A DNA stretch of 64,000 nucleotides from Pseudomonas sp. FeN3W (lineage in GTDB: Bacteria; Pseudomonadota; Gammaproteobacteria; Pseudomonadales; Pseudomonadaceae): the NCBI GenBank assembly GCA_030263805.2, contig CP136010.1, forward strand, positions 1,317,001-1,381,000, read 5' to 3'. Below, piece after piece: positions 56,324 through 64,000 of this stretch. Positions within the stretch are counted from its first letter, which is position 1, and every line of letters begins with the position of its first letter. A model generated the notes under the pieces. That model did not search any database. It saw only the letters and a list, made by a program, of their open reading frames with translations, and had not been told where the DNA came from. The translations under genes were made by a program, and so were the position numbers.

Positions 56324-56752
56324 TCAGGCCGGCACGCCGAGGATCACGTTCGACGCCTTGATGATCGCCGTGGCATTCACGCCCGGCTCGAGCCCCAGCT
56401 CCTTCACGGCGTCCCGGGTGACCACCGAGGTCACCTCGGTGCCGCCCGGCAGCGTCAGGATCACCTCGCTGTTCACCGAGCCCGGTTCCACATGCTTCAC
56501 CACGCCGCGCAGTTGGTTGCGTGCGGAGAGGCGCACGTCGTCGCCCTCGCAGACCAGCATGACCCAGGGCGCCTTGACGATGGCTAGCACGTCCTTGCCG
56601 ACGGCCAGTTCCAGAGCCGACACGCTCTCCATGGTGACGACCGAGGCCAGGCTGTCGCCCTGGCCCAGATCGATCGTCACCAGTGCATTGACCGCACCGG
56701 GCTGCAGCGCCAGGACGGTTCCCTTGAATACGTTGCGAGCACTTACCTTCAT
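56324..56752 (-). CDS. modG: ModG, molybdate-binding molbindin with two Mop domains
   Basis: 142 residues, two tandem Mop domains starting MKVSARNVFKGTVLALQPG and LSARNQLRGVVKHVEPGSV. This is the length and form of Azotobacter ModG, which stores or buffers molybdate as a trimer. GGAGG precedes the ATG. It is divergent from modE-modABC. A longer in-frame start at 56851 lies in the regulatory region and is rejected. Confidence 0.93.
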   Translation of the reverse strand: MKVSARNVFKGTVLALQPGAVNALVTIDLGQGDSLASVVTMESVSALELAVGKDVLAIVKAPWVMLVCEGDDVRLSARNQLRGVVKHVEPGSVNSEVILTLPGGTEVTSVVTRDAVKELGLEPGVNATAIIKASNVILGVPA

Positions 56753-56780
56753 ATCAAAACCTCCGTGTCGCCTTTGCGAC

Positions 56781-56806
56781 ATCGTTATATGATTAACTAC
56801 ATAGAA
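56781..56806. promoter_or_regulatory. Possible ModE half-site near modG
   Basis: ATCGTTATAT then GATTAACTACATAG. The first part matches a ModE half-site (CGTTATAT). The second half is weak. Confidence 0.5.
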
Positions 56807-56892
56807 TTGTCGGAAAGTGGACCTGCACCAACGGATGAACTGTACCCGCATGGGTTATAGCGGCGAAACCACAGGAAACCCGGCGATGGCAT

Positions 56893-56915
56893 ACCGCTTG
56901 CTTTATATAAACGGT
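56893..56915. promoter_or_regulatory. Possible ModE operator ahead of modE
   Basis: ACCG-CTTGCTTTATATAAA-CGGT, an imperfect palindrome with TATATA, immediately upstream of modE and similar to the element near 3.26 kb. Confidence 0.5.
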
Positions 56916-56931
56916 GACAGATAAAGAATGG

Positions 56932-57753
56932 ATGAAGCCCATGAACGCGACCCGCTTCCTCGCCCGCATGTCGCTGGAAACCGACGTCGGCACGGCCCTG
57001 AGCGATACCCGCATCCGCCTGCTGGAGTCGATCGAGCGTGAAGGCTCGATCAACCGCGCCGCCAAGGCCGTACCGCTGTCCTACAAGGCGGCCTGGGATG
57101 CCATCGACACCATGAACAACCTGGCGCCCGAGCCTCTGGTCAGGCGCGTCGCTGGCGGCCGCCAGGGCGGCGGCACCCAGCTCACCGACTACGGGCGGCG
57201 CATCGTGGCCATGTACCGCGCCCTGGAAATCGAATACCAGGCCACGCTCGACCGGCTGACCGAACGACTCGAGGAGGTGAACGGTGGCGATGTCCAGTCG
57301 TTCCAGAAACTCATGCAGCGCATGAGCATGAAGACCAGCGCCCGCAACCAGTTCTCCGGCACGGTCACCGGGCTGCGGGTCGGCGGCGTCGACTACGAGG
57401 TACGCATCCAGCTCGACCCGCAGACCGAGATCGCCGCCATCATCACCCGCGCCAGCGCGGAGAACCTGGGCCTGGCCATCGGTCGCGAGGTGTGTGCGCT
57501 GGTCAAGTCGTCCTCGGTGATGCTGGTTACCGACCACACGGTGAAGCTCACCGCGCGCAACCAGCTCTGGGGCGAGATCTCGGCGATCCACGAAGGCCCG
57601 GTGAACAGCGAGGTGACCCTGACGCTGCCGTCCGGACGCAGCGTGACCTGCGTGGTCACCGCCGAGAGCTGCCATGCGCTGGGCCTGGCGCCGGGCGTCC
57701 AGGCCGGCGCCTTCTTCAAGGCGTCCAGCGTGATCCTGGCGGTATACGAATGA
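56932..57753 (+). CDS. modE: ModE, molybdate-responsive transcriptional regulator
   Basis: 273 residues from the ATG at 56932 (a GTG at 56914 and an ATG at 56941 are also possible). The winged helix has EGSINRAAKAVPLSYKAAWDAIDTMNN and a wing with VAGGRQGGGTQLTDYGRRIV. Two Mop domains begin TSARNQFSGTVTGL and LTARNQLWGEISAI. Molybdate-bound ModE represses mod transport and adjusts Mo-enzyme genes. It is the first gene of modE-A-B-C. Confidence 0.93.
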   Translation: MKPMNATRFLARMSLETDVGTALSDTRIRLLESIEREGSINRAAKAVPLSYKAAWDAIDTMNNLAPEPLVRRVAGGRQGGGTQLTDYGRRIVAMYRALEIEYQATLDRLTERLEEVNGGDVQSFQKLMQRMSMKTSARNQFSGTVTGLRVGGVDYEVRIQLDPQTEIAAIITRASAENLGLAIGREVCALVKSSSVMLVTDHTVKLTARNQLWGEISAIHEGPVNSEVTLTLPSGRSVTCVVTAESCHALGLAPGVQAGAFFKASSVILAVYE

Positions 57754-57812
57754 TTCCGAGAACCACGCTTCACCCGTGACCCGATACCATCCCAACAGCA
57801 AGGAGTGTGACC

Positions 57813-58565
57813 ATGAATAACCTGTCCCGCCTGTTCGTCGCCCTGGGCGCCGGCCTGCTGGCCTGCTCGGCCCAGGCCGCCGAAGTGACCATCGCCGTGG
57901 CGGCCAACTTCACCGCACCGATCAAGGAAATCGCCGAGGCCTTCGAGAAGGAGACCGGGCACAAGGTGGTGACTTCGCTCGGCCCCACCGGCGGCCTCTA
58001 CACCCAGATCAAGAACGGCGCGCCCTTCGAAATCTTCCTCGCCGCCGACGACAGCACCCCGGCGAAGCTGGAGAGCGAAGGCGAGATCGTCCCCGGCTCG
58101 CGCTTCACCAACGCCATCGGCAAGCTGGTGCTCTGGTCGCCGCAAGAGGGCTACGTCGACGAACAGGGCGAAGTGCTGCAGAAGAACGACTTCAAGCACC
58201 TGTCCATCGCCAACCCGAAGACCGCCCCCTACGGCCTGGCCGCCACCCAGGTGCTGGACAAACTCGACCTGAGCGAGAGCGTCCGGGCGAAACTGGTCGA
58301 AGGCGGCAACATCACCCAGGCCTATCAGTTCGTCGCCACCGGCAACGCCGAGCTGGGCTTCGTCGCCCTCTCCCAGGTGTACAAGGATGGCAAGATCACC
58401 GGGGGCTCCTCCTGGATGATCCCGGGCGACATGTACGAGCCGATCCGCCAGGACGCGGTGATCCTGAAGAAGGGCGCCGACAACCCGGCGGCACAGGCCC
58501 TGGTCGACTACCTGAAAGGGCCGCAGGCCGCCAAGGTGATCACCGCGTACGGCTACGAGAACTGA
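57813..58565 (+). CDS. modA: ModA, periplasmic molybdate-binding protein
   Basis: 250 residues. A signal peptide (SRLFVALGAGLLACSAQA) precedes AEVTIAVAANFTAPIKEIAE. Further pieces are FEIFLAADDSTPAKLESEG and NPKTAPYGLAA, as in the ModA/WtpA family. AGGAG lies ahead of the ATG. It delivers molybdate to ModBC. Confidence 0.94.
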   Translation: MNNLSRLFVALGAGLLACSAQAAEVTIAVAANFTAPIKEIAEAFEKETGHKVVTSLGPTGGLYTQIKNGAPFEIFLAADDSTPAKLESEGEIVPGSRFTNAIGKLVLWSPQEGYVDEQGEVLQKNDFKHLSIANPKTAPYGLAATQVLDKLDLSESVRAKLVEGGNITQAYQFVATGNAELGFVALSQVYKDGKITGGSSWMIPGDMYEPIRQDAVILKKGADNPAAQALVDYLKGPQAAKVITAYGYEN

Positions 58566-58575
58566 GCCGCCATCC

Positions 58576-59256
58576 ATGTCGCTGTCCAGCCACGATCTCG
58601 CCGCCGTCCGCCTCACGCTGGAGCTGGCCTCGCTGACCACGCTGCTGCTGCTGCTCATCGGCACGCCCATCGCCTGGTGGCTGGCGCGCACGCGGTCGCG
58701 GCTCAAGGGGCCGGTCGGCGCGGTGGTGGCCTTGCCGCTGGTGCTGCCGCCCACGGTGCTCGGCTTCTACCTGCTGGTCACCATGGGACCGCACGGCCCC
58801 GTGGGCGGGCTGACCCAGGCGCTGGGCCTGGGCACCCTGCCCTTCACCTTCGCCGGGCTGGTGGTGGGCTCGGTGTTCTACTCCATGCCGTTCGTCGTTC
58901 AGCCGCTGCAGAACGCCTTCGAGGCCATCGGCGAGCGGCCGCTGGAAGTGGCCGCCACCCTGCGCGCCGGCCCCTGGGACACCTTCTTCAGCGTGGTGCT
59001 GCCGCTGGCCAGGCCGGGCTTCGTCACCGCCTCGATCCTCGGCTTCGCGCATACCGTCGGCGAGTTCGGCGTGGTGCTGATGATCGGCGGCAACATCCCC
59101 GGCGTCACCCGCACGGTCTCGGTACAGATCTTCGATCACGTCGAAGCCATGGAATACTCCCAGGCGCACTGGCTGGCCGGCGGCATGGTGCTGTTCTCCT
59201 TCTTCGTGCTGCTGGCGCTCTACTCCGGCCGCCGCTTCAAGCCCGGCTTCAACTGA
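58576..59256 (+). CDS. modB: ModB, molybdate ABC transporter permease
   Basis: 226 residues with five to six helices. ALRAGPWDTFFSVVLPLARPG carries the EAA loop that contacts ModC. GTPIAWWLARTRSRLKGPVG near the start is typical. It follows modA by 10 bp. Confidence 0.94.
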   Translation: MSLSSHDLAAVRLTLELASLTTLLLLLIGTPIAWWLARTRSRLKGPVGAVVALPLVLPPTVLGFYLLVTMGPHGPVGGLTQALGLGTLPFTFAGLVVGSVFYSMPFVVQPLQNAFEAIGERPLEVAATLRAGPWDTFFSVVLPLARPGFVTASILGFAHTVGEFGVVLMIGGNIPGVTRTVSVQIFDHVEAMEYSQAHWLAGGMVLFSFFVLLALYSGRRFKPGFN

Positions 59257-59266
59257 AAGGACTCGC

Positions 59267-60364
59267 ATGACCGATTCGTCACCCGCCGGGCAGATCCTCG
59301 CCCGCTTTCGCCTGGGCTGGCCCGGATTCGAACTGGACGTGGACCTGGACCTGCCCGGCCACGGCGTGACGGCGCTGTTCGGCCATTCGGGGTCGGGCAA
59401 GACCACCTGCCTGCGCTGCGTCGCCGGCCTGGAACGCGCCGGCGAGGCGTCCCTACAAATCAATGGCGAACGCTGGCAGGACAGCGCGAGCGGGCTCTTC
59501 GTCCCGCCCCACAGGCGCGCCCTGGGCTACGTGTTCCAGGAAGCCAGCCTGTTCCCGCACCTGTCGGCGCGACGCAACCTGGAATACGGGCTGCGCCGGG
59601 TCAAGGCCGCACAGCGCCGGGTGGACTGGGACCACGTGGTGAAGCTGCTGGGCATCGAACACCTGCTGGAGCGCCTGCCGGGCACGCTGTCCGGCGGCGA
59701 GCGCCAGCGCGTCGGCATCGCCCGCGCCCTGCTCACCAGCCCGCGCCTGCTGCTGATGGACGAACCCCTGGCGGCCCTGGACCTCAAGCGCAAGAACGAG
59801 ATCCTGCCCTACCTCGAACGCCTGCGCGAGGAACTGGACATCCCGGTGCTCTACGTCAGCCACTCGCCCGACGAGGTCGCACGGCTGGCCGACCACGTGG
59901 TGCTGCTCGACCAGGGCCGGGTCGTGGCCCAGGGCGGCCTGCGCGAAACCCTGGCCCGCCTCGACCTGCCCACCGCCCTCGGCGAGGACGCCGGCGTGGT
60001 GGTCGAATCCATGGTGGCCGAACACGACGATGCCTATCACCTCACCCGCCTGGCCTTTCCCGGCGGCGAAGTGCTGGTGGCGCGGCGGCCGGAAGCGCCC
60101 GGCCAGCGCCTGCGCTTTCGCGTGCATGCCCGCGACGTCAGCCTGGCGCTGACGCGCGCCGAAGGCAGCAGCATCACCAACCTGCTGCCGGCACGGGTCG
60201 AGGCGCTGGCCGCGGCGGACACCCCGGCCCACGTGCTGGTGCGCCTGGATGCCGGCGGCACGCCGTTGCTGGCGCGCATCACCCGCCGTTCGGCCGACCA
60301 GTTGGGCCTCGCCCCCGGCCTGCCGCTGTGGGCGCAGATCAAGGCCGTGGCGCTGCTAGGGTAA
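59267..60364 (+). CDS. modC: ModC, molybdate ABC transporter ATPase
   Basis: 365 residues. Walker A is GHSGSGKTTCLR, the signature LSGGERQRVGIARALL and Walker B LLLMDEPLAALD. A C-terminal Mop/TOBE domain (about 290-362, SITNLLPARVEALAAADTP) can bind molybdate and inhibit transport. It ends the modEABC operon. Confidence 0.95.
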   Translation: MTDSSPAGQILARFRLGWPGFELDVDLDLPGHGVTALFGHSGSGKTTCLRCVAGLERAGEASLQINGERWQDSASGLFVPPHRRALGYVFQEASLFPHLSARRNLEYGLRRVKAAQRRVDWDHVVKLLGIEHLLERLPGTLSGGERQRVGIARALLTSPRLLLMDEPLAALDLKRKNEILPYLERLREELDIPVLYVSHSPDEVARLADHVVLLDQGRVVAQGGLRETLARLDLPTALGEDAGVVVESMVAEHDDAYHLTRLAFPGGEVLVARRPEAPGQRLRFRVHARDVSLALTRAEGSSITNLLPARVEALAAADTPAHVLVRLDAGGTPLLARITRRSADQLGLAPGLPLWAQIKAVALLG

Positions 60365-60381
60365 GCGAGCGGTTGTTCGAT

Positions 60382-60397
60382 TGTCGCCAATACGACA
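60382..60397. promoter_or_regulatory. NifA-type site upstream of the Nif11 gene
   Basis: Exact TGT-CGCCAATACG-ACA, 17 bp after the modC stop and 54 bp before the -24 element. Confidence 0.75.
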
Positions 60398-60450
60398 ATC
60401 GGCAACCCGTAAAAATCTCATAAGCCGTTGATATTCAATGGAAAGATCTC

Positions 60451-60465
60451 AGGCATCGAAGTTGC
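60451..60465 (+). promoter_or_regulatory. Sigma54 promoter of the Nif11 gene
   Basis: AGGCAT-CGAAG-TTGC followed by T. GG/GC spacing is correct. The first base differs from consensus as in the nifB promoter. The predicted start is near 60477. Confidence 0.75.
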
Positions 60466-60526
60466 TACGGGATGCCTCGCCAGCCCGTTCGACGCTGGTT
60501 CCAGCCACAGCAACAGAGAGAACCCT

Positions 60527-60745
60527 ATGTCCATCAAGGAAATCCAAGCCTTCTCGAGCCAAGCCATGAACGACCCGGTGCTTGGCGAAAAACTCAAAGC
60601 CTGCGAAAAGGTCCGCGACGTGATCGCCCTCGGCAAGGAACATGACTACAGCATCATCGAGGACCTGCTCTACCCGCCGAACGAACCGCAATTCAGCGAG
60701 GCCCAGCTGTCGCCGAAGATGGCCAAGGCGCTGCTACGCGCCTGA
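60527..60745 (+). CDS. Nif11-domain small protein
   Basis: 72 residues: MSIKEIQAFSSQAMNDPVLG, then KLKACEKVRDVIALGKEHDY and a C-terminal extension PPNEPQFSEAQLSPKMAKAL. The first 50 residues fit the Nif11 domain (IxxFxxxxxxDPxLxEKLKA … LGKEHGY). Nif11 proteins occur in diazotrophs with unknown function, and related domains serve as leader peptides of modified peptides. A GAGAG lies ahead of the ATG. It has its own NifA site and sigma54 promoter. No peptide-modifying enzyme is next to it. Confidence 0.72.
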   Translation: MSIKEIQAFSSQAMNDPVLGEKLKACEKVRDVIALGKEHDYSIIEDLLYPPNEPQFSEAQLSPKMAKALLRA

Positions 60746-60765
60746 TATCCGGCAAGCACTGAACC

Positions 60766-61813
60766 GTAGGTTGGGTCGGGGCGCGCAGCCTGAGCTCCGC
60801 GAAGCCCAACAAGCGCGGTATCGGGCAATGCGTTTTTCACCATGGCATTGGAGTTTCGGCACACCAAACCTCGGCGTGGGCAAGGCCCGGTGTCCCGTTG
60901 GGCTTCGCCGCTTCGCGCCTCAACCCAACCTACGGGTTCGGTGCCAGTCGTAGGTTGGGTCGGGCGCGCAGCCTGAGCTCCGCGAAGCCCAACAAGCGCG
61001 GTATCGGGCAATGCATTCGCCATGGCGTTGGAGTTTCGGCACACCAAACCTGGGCATGGGCAAGGCCCGGTGTCTCGTTGGGCTTCGCCGCTTCGCGCCT
61101 CAACCCAACCTACGGGTTCGGTGCCAGTCGTAGGTTGGGTCGGGGCGCGCAACGAAGCTCAACAAGCGCGGTATCGGGCAATGCATTCGCCATGGCATTG
61201 GAGTTTCGGCACACCAAACCTCGGCGTGGACAAGGTCCGGTGTCTCGTTGGGCTTCGCCGCTTCGCGCCTCAACCCAACCTACGGGTTCGGTGCCAGTCG
61301 TAGGTTGGGTCGGGCGCGCAGCCTGAGCTCCGCGAAGCCCAACAAGCGCGGTATCGGGCAATGCATTCGCCATGGCGTTGGAGTTTCGGCACACCAAACC
61401 TGGGCATGGGCAAGGCCCGGTGTCTCGTTGGGCTTCGCCGCTTCGCGCCTCAACCCAACCTACGGGTTCGGTGCCAGTCGTAGGTTGGGTCGGGGCGCGC
61501 AACGAAGCTCAACAAGCGCGGTATCGGGCAATGCATTCGCCATGGCATTGGAGTTTCGGCACACCAAACCTCGGCGTGGACAAGGTCCGGTGTCTCGTTG
61601 GGCTTCGCCGCTTCGCGCCTCAACCCAACCTACGGGTTCGGTGCCAGTCGTAGGTTGGGTCGGGCGCGCAGCCTGAGCTCCGCGAAGCCCAACAAGCGCG
61701 GTATCGGGCAATGCATTCGCCATGGCGTTGGAGTTTCGGCACACCAAACCTGGGCATGGGCAAGGCCCGGTGTCTCGTTGGGCTTCGCCGCTTCGCGCCT
61801 CAACCCAACCTAC
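60766..61813. repeat. Tandem array 2: six units of about 170-184 bp with inverted-repeat ends
   Basis: Units begin GTAGGTTGGGTCGGG at 60766, 60950, 61130, 61300, 61480 and 61650 and end CCTCAACCCAACCTAC. Two types alternate (one with CAGCCTGAGCTCCGCG, 180 bp; one with CAACGAAGCTC, 170 bp), so 60950-61299 and 61300-61649 look like identical 350-bp repeats. The core has GGCATTGGAGTTTCGGCACA, unlike array 1. Linkers are GGGTTCGGTGCCAGTC. Open frames in it are by-products. Confidence 0.93.
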
Positions 61814-61835
61814 GCCTATGCGTTCGCGCGAGCGC

Positions 61836-62255
61836 TCAACCGATCAGCACCTCATAGGCCCGCCTGAGCAGTTCGCGATCCAGCCAGGGCATGCCGATGC
61901 TCTGCGTCAGTTCGATCCAATGGGTTCCGATGGCCGCCCGGCACGGGTCGTGCCCGTCCAGCGCGGCGAGGAATACCGGTAGAACGCCGCCCGCCACTTC
62001 GAGGCCGACCCGGTAATCGGCCACCAGTTCCAGCGGCTTCTCGATCCCCAGTTCGCGCTGCAGGCTGCGCAGCGCGCAGGCCGGGTGCACCAGCAGATCG
62101 CCCCGTTCCGTGCTTTCGGCGAATACCGCGAGGGCCGGCAGCGGCTGCGGCAGCACCACGCCACCGCGCTGCGGCACGAGGAAATGCAGGCGCGCGCTGA
62201 CCGGATGCTTGTGGCAGATCAGGCCCCGCCAGCCCAGCCGACCTTTCCCGGTCAT
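61836..62255 (-). CDS. Hypothetical protein at the end of a nif-associated operon
   Basis: 139 residues starting MTGKGRLGWRGLICHKHPVS, soluble. CHKHP and HPACALRSLQRE are notable. I do not recognise the family. It overlaps the DUF364-type gene by ATGA and ends 23 bp before array 2, so it is the last gene of the minus-strand operon entering from the right edge. Confidence 0.65.
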   Translation of the reverse strand: MTGKGRLGWRGLICHKHPVSARLHFLVPQRGGVVLPQPLPALAVFAESTERGDLLVHPACALRSLQRELGIEKPLELVADYRVGLEVAGGVLPVFLAALDGHDPCRAAIGTHWIELTQSIGMPWLDRELLRRAYEVLIG

Positions 62256-63001
62256 TCGCCGAATGCCATCAGGGCGTACTCCACCGGCCCGGCGAACAGC
62301 CGGGTGCCGCCGCCCTCGGCGACCACCCGCCGCGCCCCGTCCGGGTCGACCACGCGGACGCCGGCCAGGTAGTCCACGCCGAAGCGCCGCCAGCCTTCCA
62401 GCCACGGCAGGCTCGGCCCCATCAGCACCACCCGGGCCTGGCGCGACAGTTCGAGCAGGCGCGGCAGGGTCTTGTTGGCGATGCTGCTGGCGCTGACGAA
62501 CACCCAGTCGGCCTCGGGCAGCAGGTACTCGGCGGCGCAATCGGGCAGGTCGCCCTCCTGCAGATGGCGCTCCAGGCATCGATAGGGCTGGTCCTGCCAG
62601 AGCCGTTCGAGGCCGGAATAATGGCCGATCACCACCACCCGCTTTCCCGCCAGCCGCGCACGGAAGTGCGCGAACACCCGCAAATGCCCCGGCGCCGCCG
62701 AACGCAACGCCAGCGCCTCGCGCTGGCAGCCATCGGGGGTATTCACGCTGGCGTTGAGCACGGCCAGGCCAATCGCGGCTTCGGCGTCGTTCCACGACAG
62801 CAGCCAGGGCAGCAATGCGGCATTGTCCTGCCCGGCGAGCGTGCCCGACCAGTCGAGCGTGCGCGGCACCTGGCGCGGGCTGAAGGCGAAGCCCTGGCTG
62901 CCATCGACCTCGGCCAGGGTCCAGTTCAGCCCCAGGCACAGATGCTCGACGCGCCGCGCCTGCGCGGCGCTGGCCAGCAGCCAGTCGTAGAGTTCATTCA
63001 T
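62252..63001 (-). CDS. DUF364 (DUF4213/DUF364) domain protein
   Basis: 249 residues. The N-terminal DUF4213-like part is FAFSPRQVPRTLDWSGTLAG. The C-terminal Rossmann-like part is KRVVVIGHYSGLERL, WVFVSASSIANKTLPRLLEL and VVLMGPSLPWL. The family is linked to metal chelation or molybdenum-related clusters, but no reaction is proven. It overlaps both neighbours, so it is part of a compact operon. Confidence 0.72.
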   Translation of the reverse strand: MNELYDWLLASAAQARRVEHLCLGLNWTLAEVDGSQGFAFSPRQVPRTLDWSGTLAGQDNAALLPWLLSWNDAEAAIGLAVLNASVNTPDGCQREALALRSAAPGHLRVFAHFRARLAGKRVVVIGHYSGLERLWQDQPYRCLERHLQEGDLPDCAAEYLLPEADWVFVSASSIANKTLPRLLELSRQARVVLMGPSLPWLEGWRRFGVDYLAGVRVVDPDGARRVVAEGGGTRLFAGPVEYALMAFGE

Positions 63002-63368
63002 GTTCGAGCACCGGCAACAGACGCAATTCGCTTTTCAGCGCCCCCGGCCAGCCCCAGACGGCGACCGCTTCCACCATCCAGGCCGGCTGGTGCGGGTGCG
63101 CCAGCAGCACGTCGAATTCGGCATAGACCTGGCCGTCACCGTTGATCTGCATGCTGCCCAGGAAGTCGCCCCGGGCGCTGCGCCACTCGCTGTAGAAGCA
63201 TTCGCTGCGATCGAACGGATCGATCCGCACTTCGCTGCGCGTCGGTTCACCCTCGTCGGGCAGTTGCAGCCGGATGGCCGAACGCTGCAGGCACGCCTGC
63301 AGGACGCTCTGGATTTCGCCGAACACCGGCCGCGCCGCGTGCAGGCGCGCTTCGACCGTGGTCTCCAT
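62994..63368 (-). CDS. Hypothetical nif-associated protein
   Basis: 124 residues starting METTVEARLHAARPVFGEIQ, with DRSECFYSEWRSARGDFLGS and AWMVEAVAVWGWPG. No family recognised. It shares a base with the stop of the upstream gene (TGATG) and overlaps the DUF364 gene by 8 bases. Likely co-translated. Confidence 0.65.
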   Translation of the reverse strand: METTVEARLHAARPVFGEIQSVLQACLQRSAIRLQLPDEGEPTRSEVRIDPFDRSECFYSEWRSARGDFLGSMQINGDGQVYAEFDVLLAHPHQPAWMVEAVAVWGWPGALKSELRLLPVLEHE

Positions 63369-63868
63369 CAGTCATCTTCCTCTTCGAAGGCGCGGGCGAT
63401 CTGCAGGAAGGCCTCGCCGCCGATCTCATCGCTGGGGTCAAGTTCCTGCAGTTTCTCCAGCACCCGCCGCGCATCATCCACCTTGCCGCGGCGCAGGCGG
63501 ATCACGCCCAGTGCCTTGAGGCTGAACAGGTACAGCCGTTCGGCGCCACGGCGCGTCTGCCAGTCGGCGCTGGCCGGGTGCAGGCGCCGGTAGTTGCGGC
63601 TGAAGCCGGCACAGGCCGCGGCCCGGCGCAGGGCTTCCCACACCGCGGCTTCCGCCTCGGCATAGCGGGCCTGGCGAAAATAGAATTTGTACAGGCCAAT
63701 GTGCGCGTCCGGCTCCTCGACCCAGCGCCGCCGGGCTTCGAGCAGCAGCGCCTCGACCGCATCCGGATGTTCCAGGTTGCGCGCGGAAGTCAGCAGGTAG
63801 CGCAGCCCGGTCGGCGTGCGGTCGGAAAAGAACGCCCGGTCGGGCTCCAGCAGCAGCACTTCACCCAT
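63368..63868 (-). CDS. TPR-like helical protein, nif-associated
   Basis: 166 residues made of helix pairs of TPR type (AHIGLYKFYFRQARYAEAEA and LKALGVIRLRRGKVDDARRV). It ends in acidic FEEEDD. Such repeats bind other proteins, and the partner is unknown. It lies 3 bases after the ferredoxin stop. Confidence 0.68.
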   Translation of the reverse strand: MGEVLLLEPDRAFFSDRTPTGLRYLLTSARNLEHPDAVEALLLEARRRWVEEPDAHIGLYKFYFRQARYAEAEAAVWEALRRAAACAGFSRNYRRLHPASADWQTRRGAERLYLFSLKALGVIRLRRGKVDDARRVLEKLQELDPSDEIGGEAFLQIARAFEEEDD

Positions 63869-63871
63869 GCG

Positions 63872-64000
63872 TCACCAGAGCTCCGCGGGGGTCAGCTTGT
63901 CGGTGAAGGGGACGCCCTCGAGCAGGTGCGCGAGGATGGCGTCGGCGTCCGCCGGTTCCACCCAGCTGTACATCAGCGCGCCCGGGTAGACCAGCACGTT
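63872..64000 (-). CDS. Thioredoxin-like 2Fe-2S ferredoxin, C-terminal end (runs off the right edge)
   Basis: 42 visible residues, NVLVYPGALMYSWVEPADAD through LTPAELW. The VYPxxxxYSxV and following acidic segment match the C-terminus of thioredoxin-like 2Fe-2S ferredoxins (FeS protein I type of Azotobacter). The cluster cysteines are beyond the window. It is the first visible gene of the minus-strand operon that ends at array 2. Confidence 0.65.
   Translation of the reverse strand, partial: NVLVYPGALMYSWVEPADADAILAHLLEGVPFTDKLTPAELW

Noticed and set aside
60766..61813. Open frames up to 160 codons in array 2, and a possible CRISPR array
   Set aside because: Frames come from the tandem repeat. 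Units are 170-184 bp, with no short direct repeats and unique spacers, and no cas genes, so it is not CRISPR.

Overview
The window looks like chromosome from a nitrogen-fixing gamma-proteobacterium of the Pseudomonas stutzeri (Stutzerimonas) / Azotobacter group. This rests on a GC-rich genome, a NifL/NifA pair of the Azotobacter type, the nafY-rnf operon, the nifB-fdxN-nifO-nifQ-rhodanese-glutaredoxin operon, an aerobic-route cobalamin operon and Pseudomonas-style palindromic repeats. The species is inferred from gene order and protein character, not from a database search.

Layout. (1) 1-3.4 kb: iscA-nifU-nifS-nifV (minus strand) behind a sigma54/NifA promoter. A ModE-like regulator is divergent at 3.4-4.2 kb, followed by decayed TonB-receptor and solute-binding-protein fragments. 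(2) 4.8-11.4 kb: rnfABCDGEH-nafY-nifX-like (minus strand), encoding the membrane complex that supplies low-potential electrons plus a FeMo-co carrier. It is divergent from nifLA (11.9-15.0 kb). The shared intergenic region has sigma54 promoters for both directions and two NifA-type sites, and the predicted nifLA transcript starts with a long hairpin. (3) 15.2-27.2 kb: an accessory block with no nif genes (Mo-hydroxylase with XdhC, metallo-beta-lactamase fold, SDRs, hydrolase, MFS, LysR, broken GFA gene), carrying signs of rearrangement. (4) 27.2-30.9 kb: the NifA-controlled nifB-fdxN-nifO-nifQ-rhodanese-grx operon. (5) 31.0-31.9 kb: a six-unit tandem array whose edge supplies the cobS stop codon.

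(6) 31.9-44.1 kb: a cobalamin operon (btuB, btuM-like, cobO, cobB, bluB, an internally deleted btuF-like gene, cbiB, cobD, cobQ, cobU, cobT, cobC, cobS) headed by a cobalamin riboswitch. (7) 44.3-55.9 kb: housekeeping genes, namely a phosphoesterase, NhaD, two NlpC/P60 lipoproteins, a sirtuin, cydP-cydA-cydB-cydX-ybgE, a glycosylase homologue, and a DAHP synthase preceded by an aromatic-codon leader peptide with a terminator. (8) 56.3-60.4 kb: modG divergent from modE-modA-modB-modC, which gives molybdate uptake, storage and sensing for nitrogenase. (9) 60.4-60.7 kb: a small Nif11-type gene with its own NifA site and sigma54 promoter. (10) 60.8-61.8 kb: a second six-unit array with similar ends but a different core. 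(11) 61.8-64.0 kb: the end of another minus-strand operon of nif-associated unknown genes behind a 2Fe-2S ferredoxin.

How the genes work together: NifL/NifA and sigma54 control FeS assembly (iscA-nifUS), homocitrate (nifV), FeMo-co assembly (nifB, nifQ, nafY), electron supply (rnf, fdxN) and the Nif11 gene. The mod genes feed molybdenum to the pathway, and a bd-type oxidase could help protect nitrogenase from oxygen. The structural nifHDK genes are outside the window.
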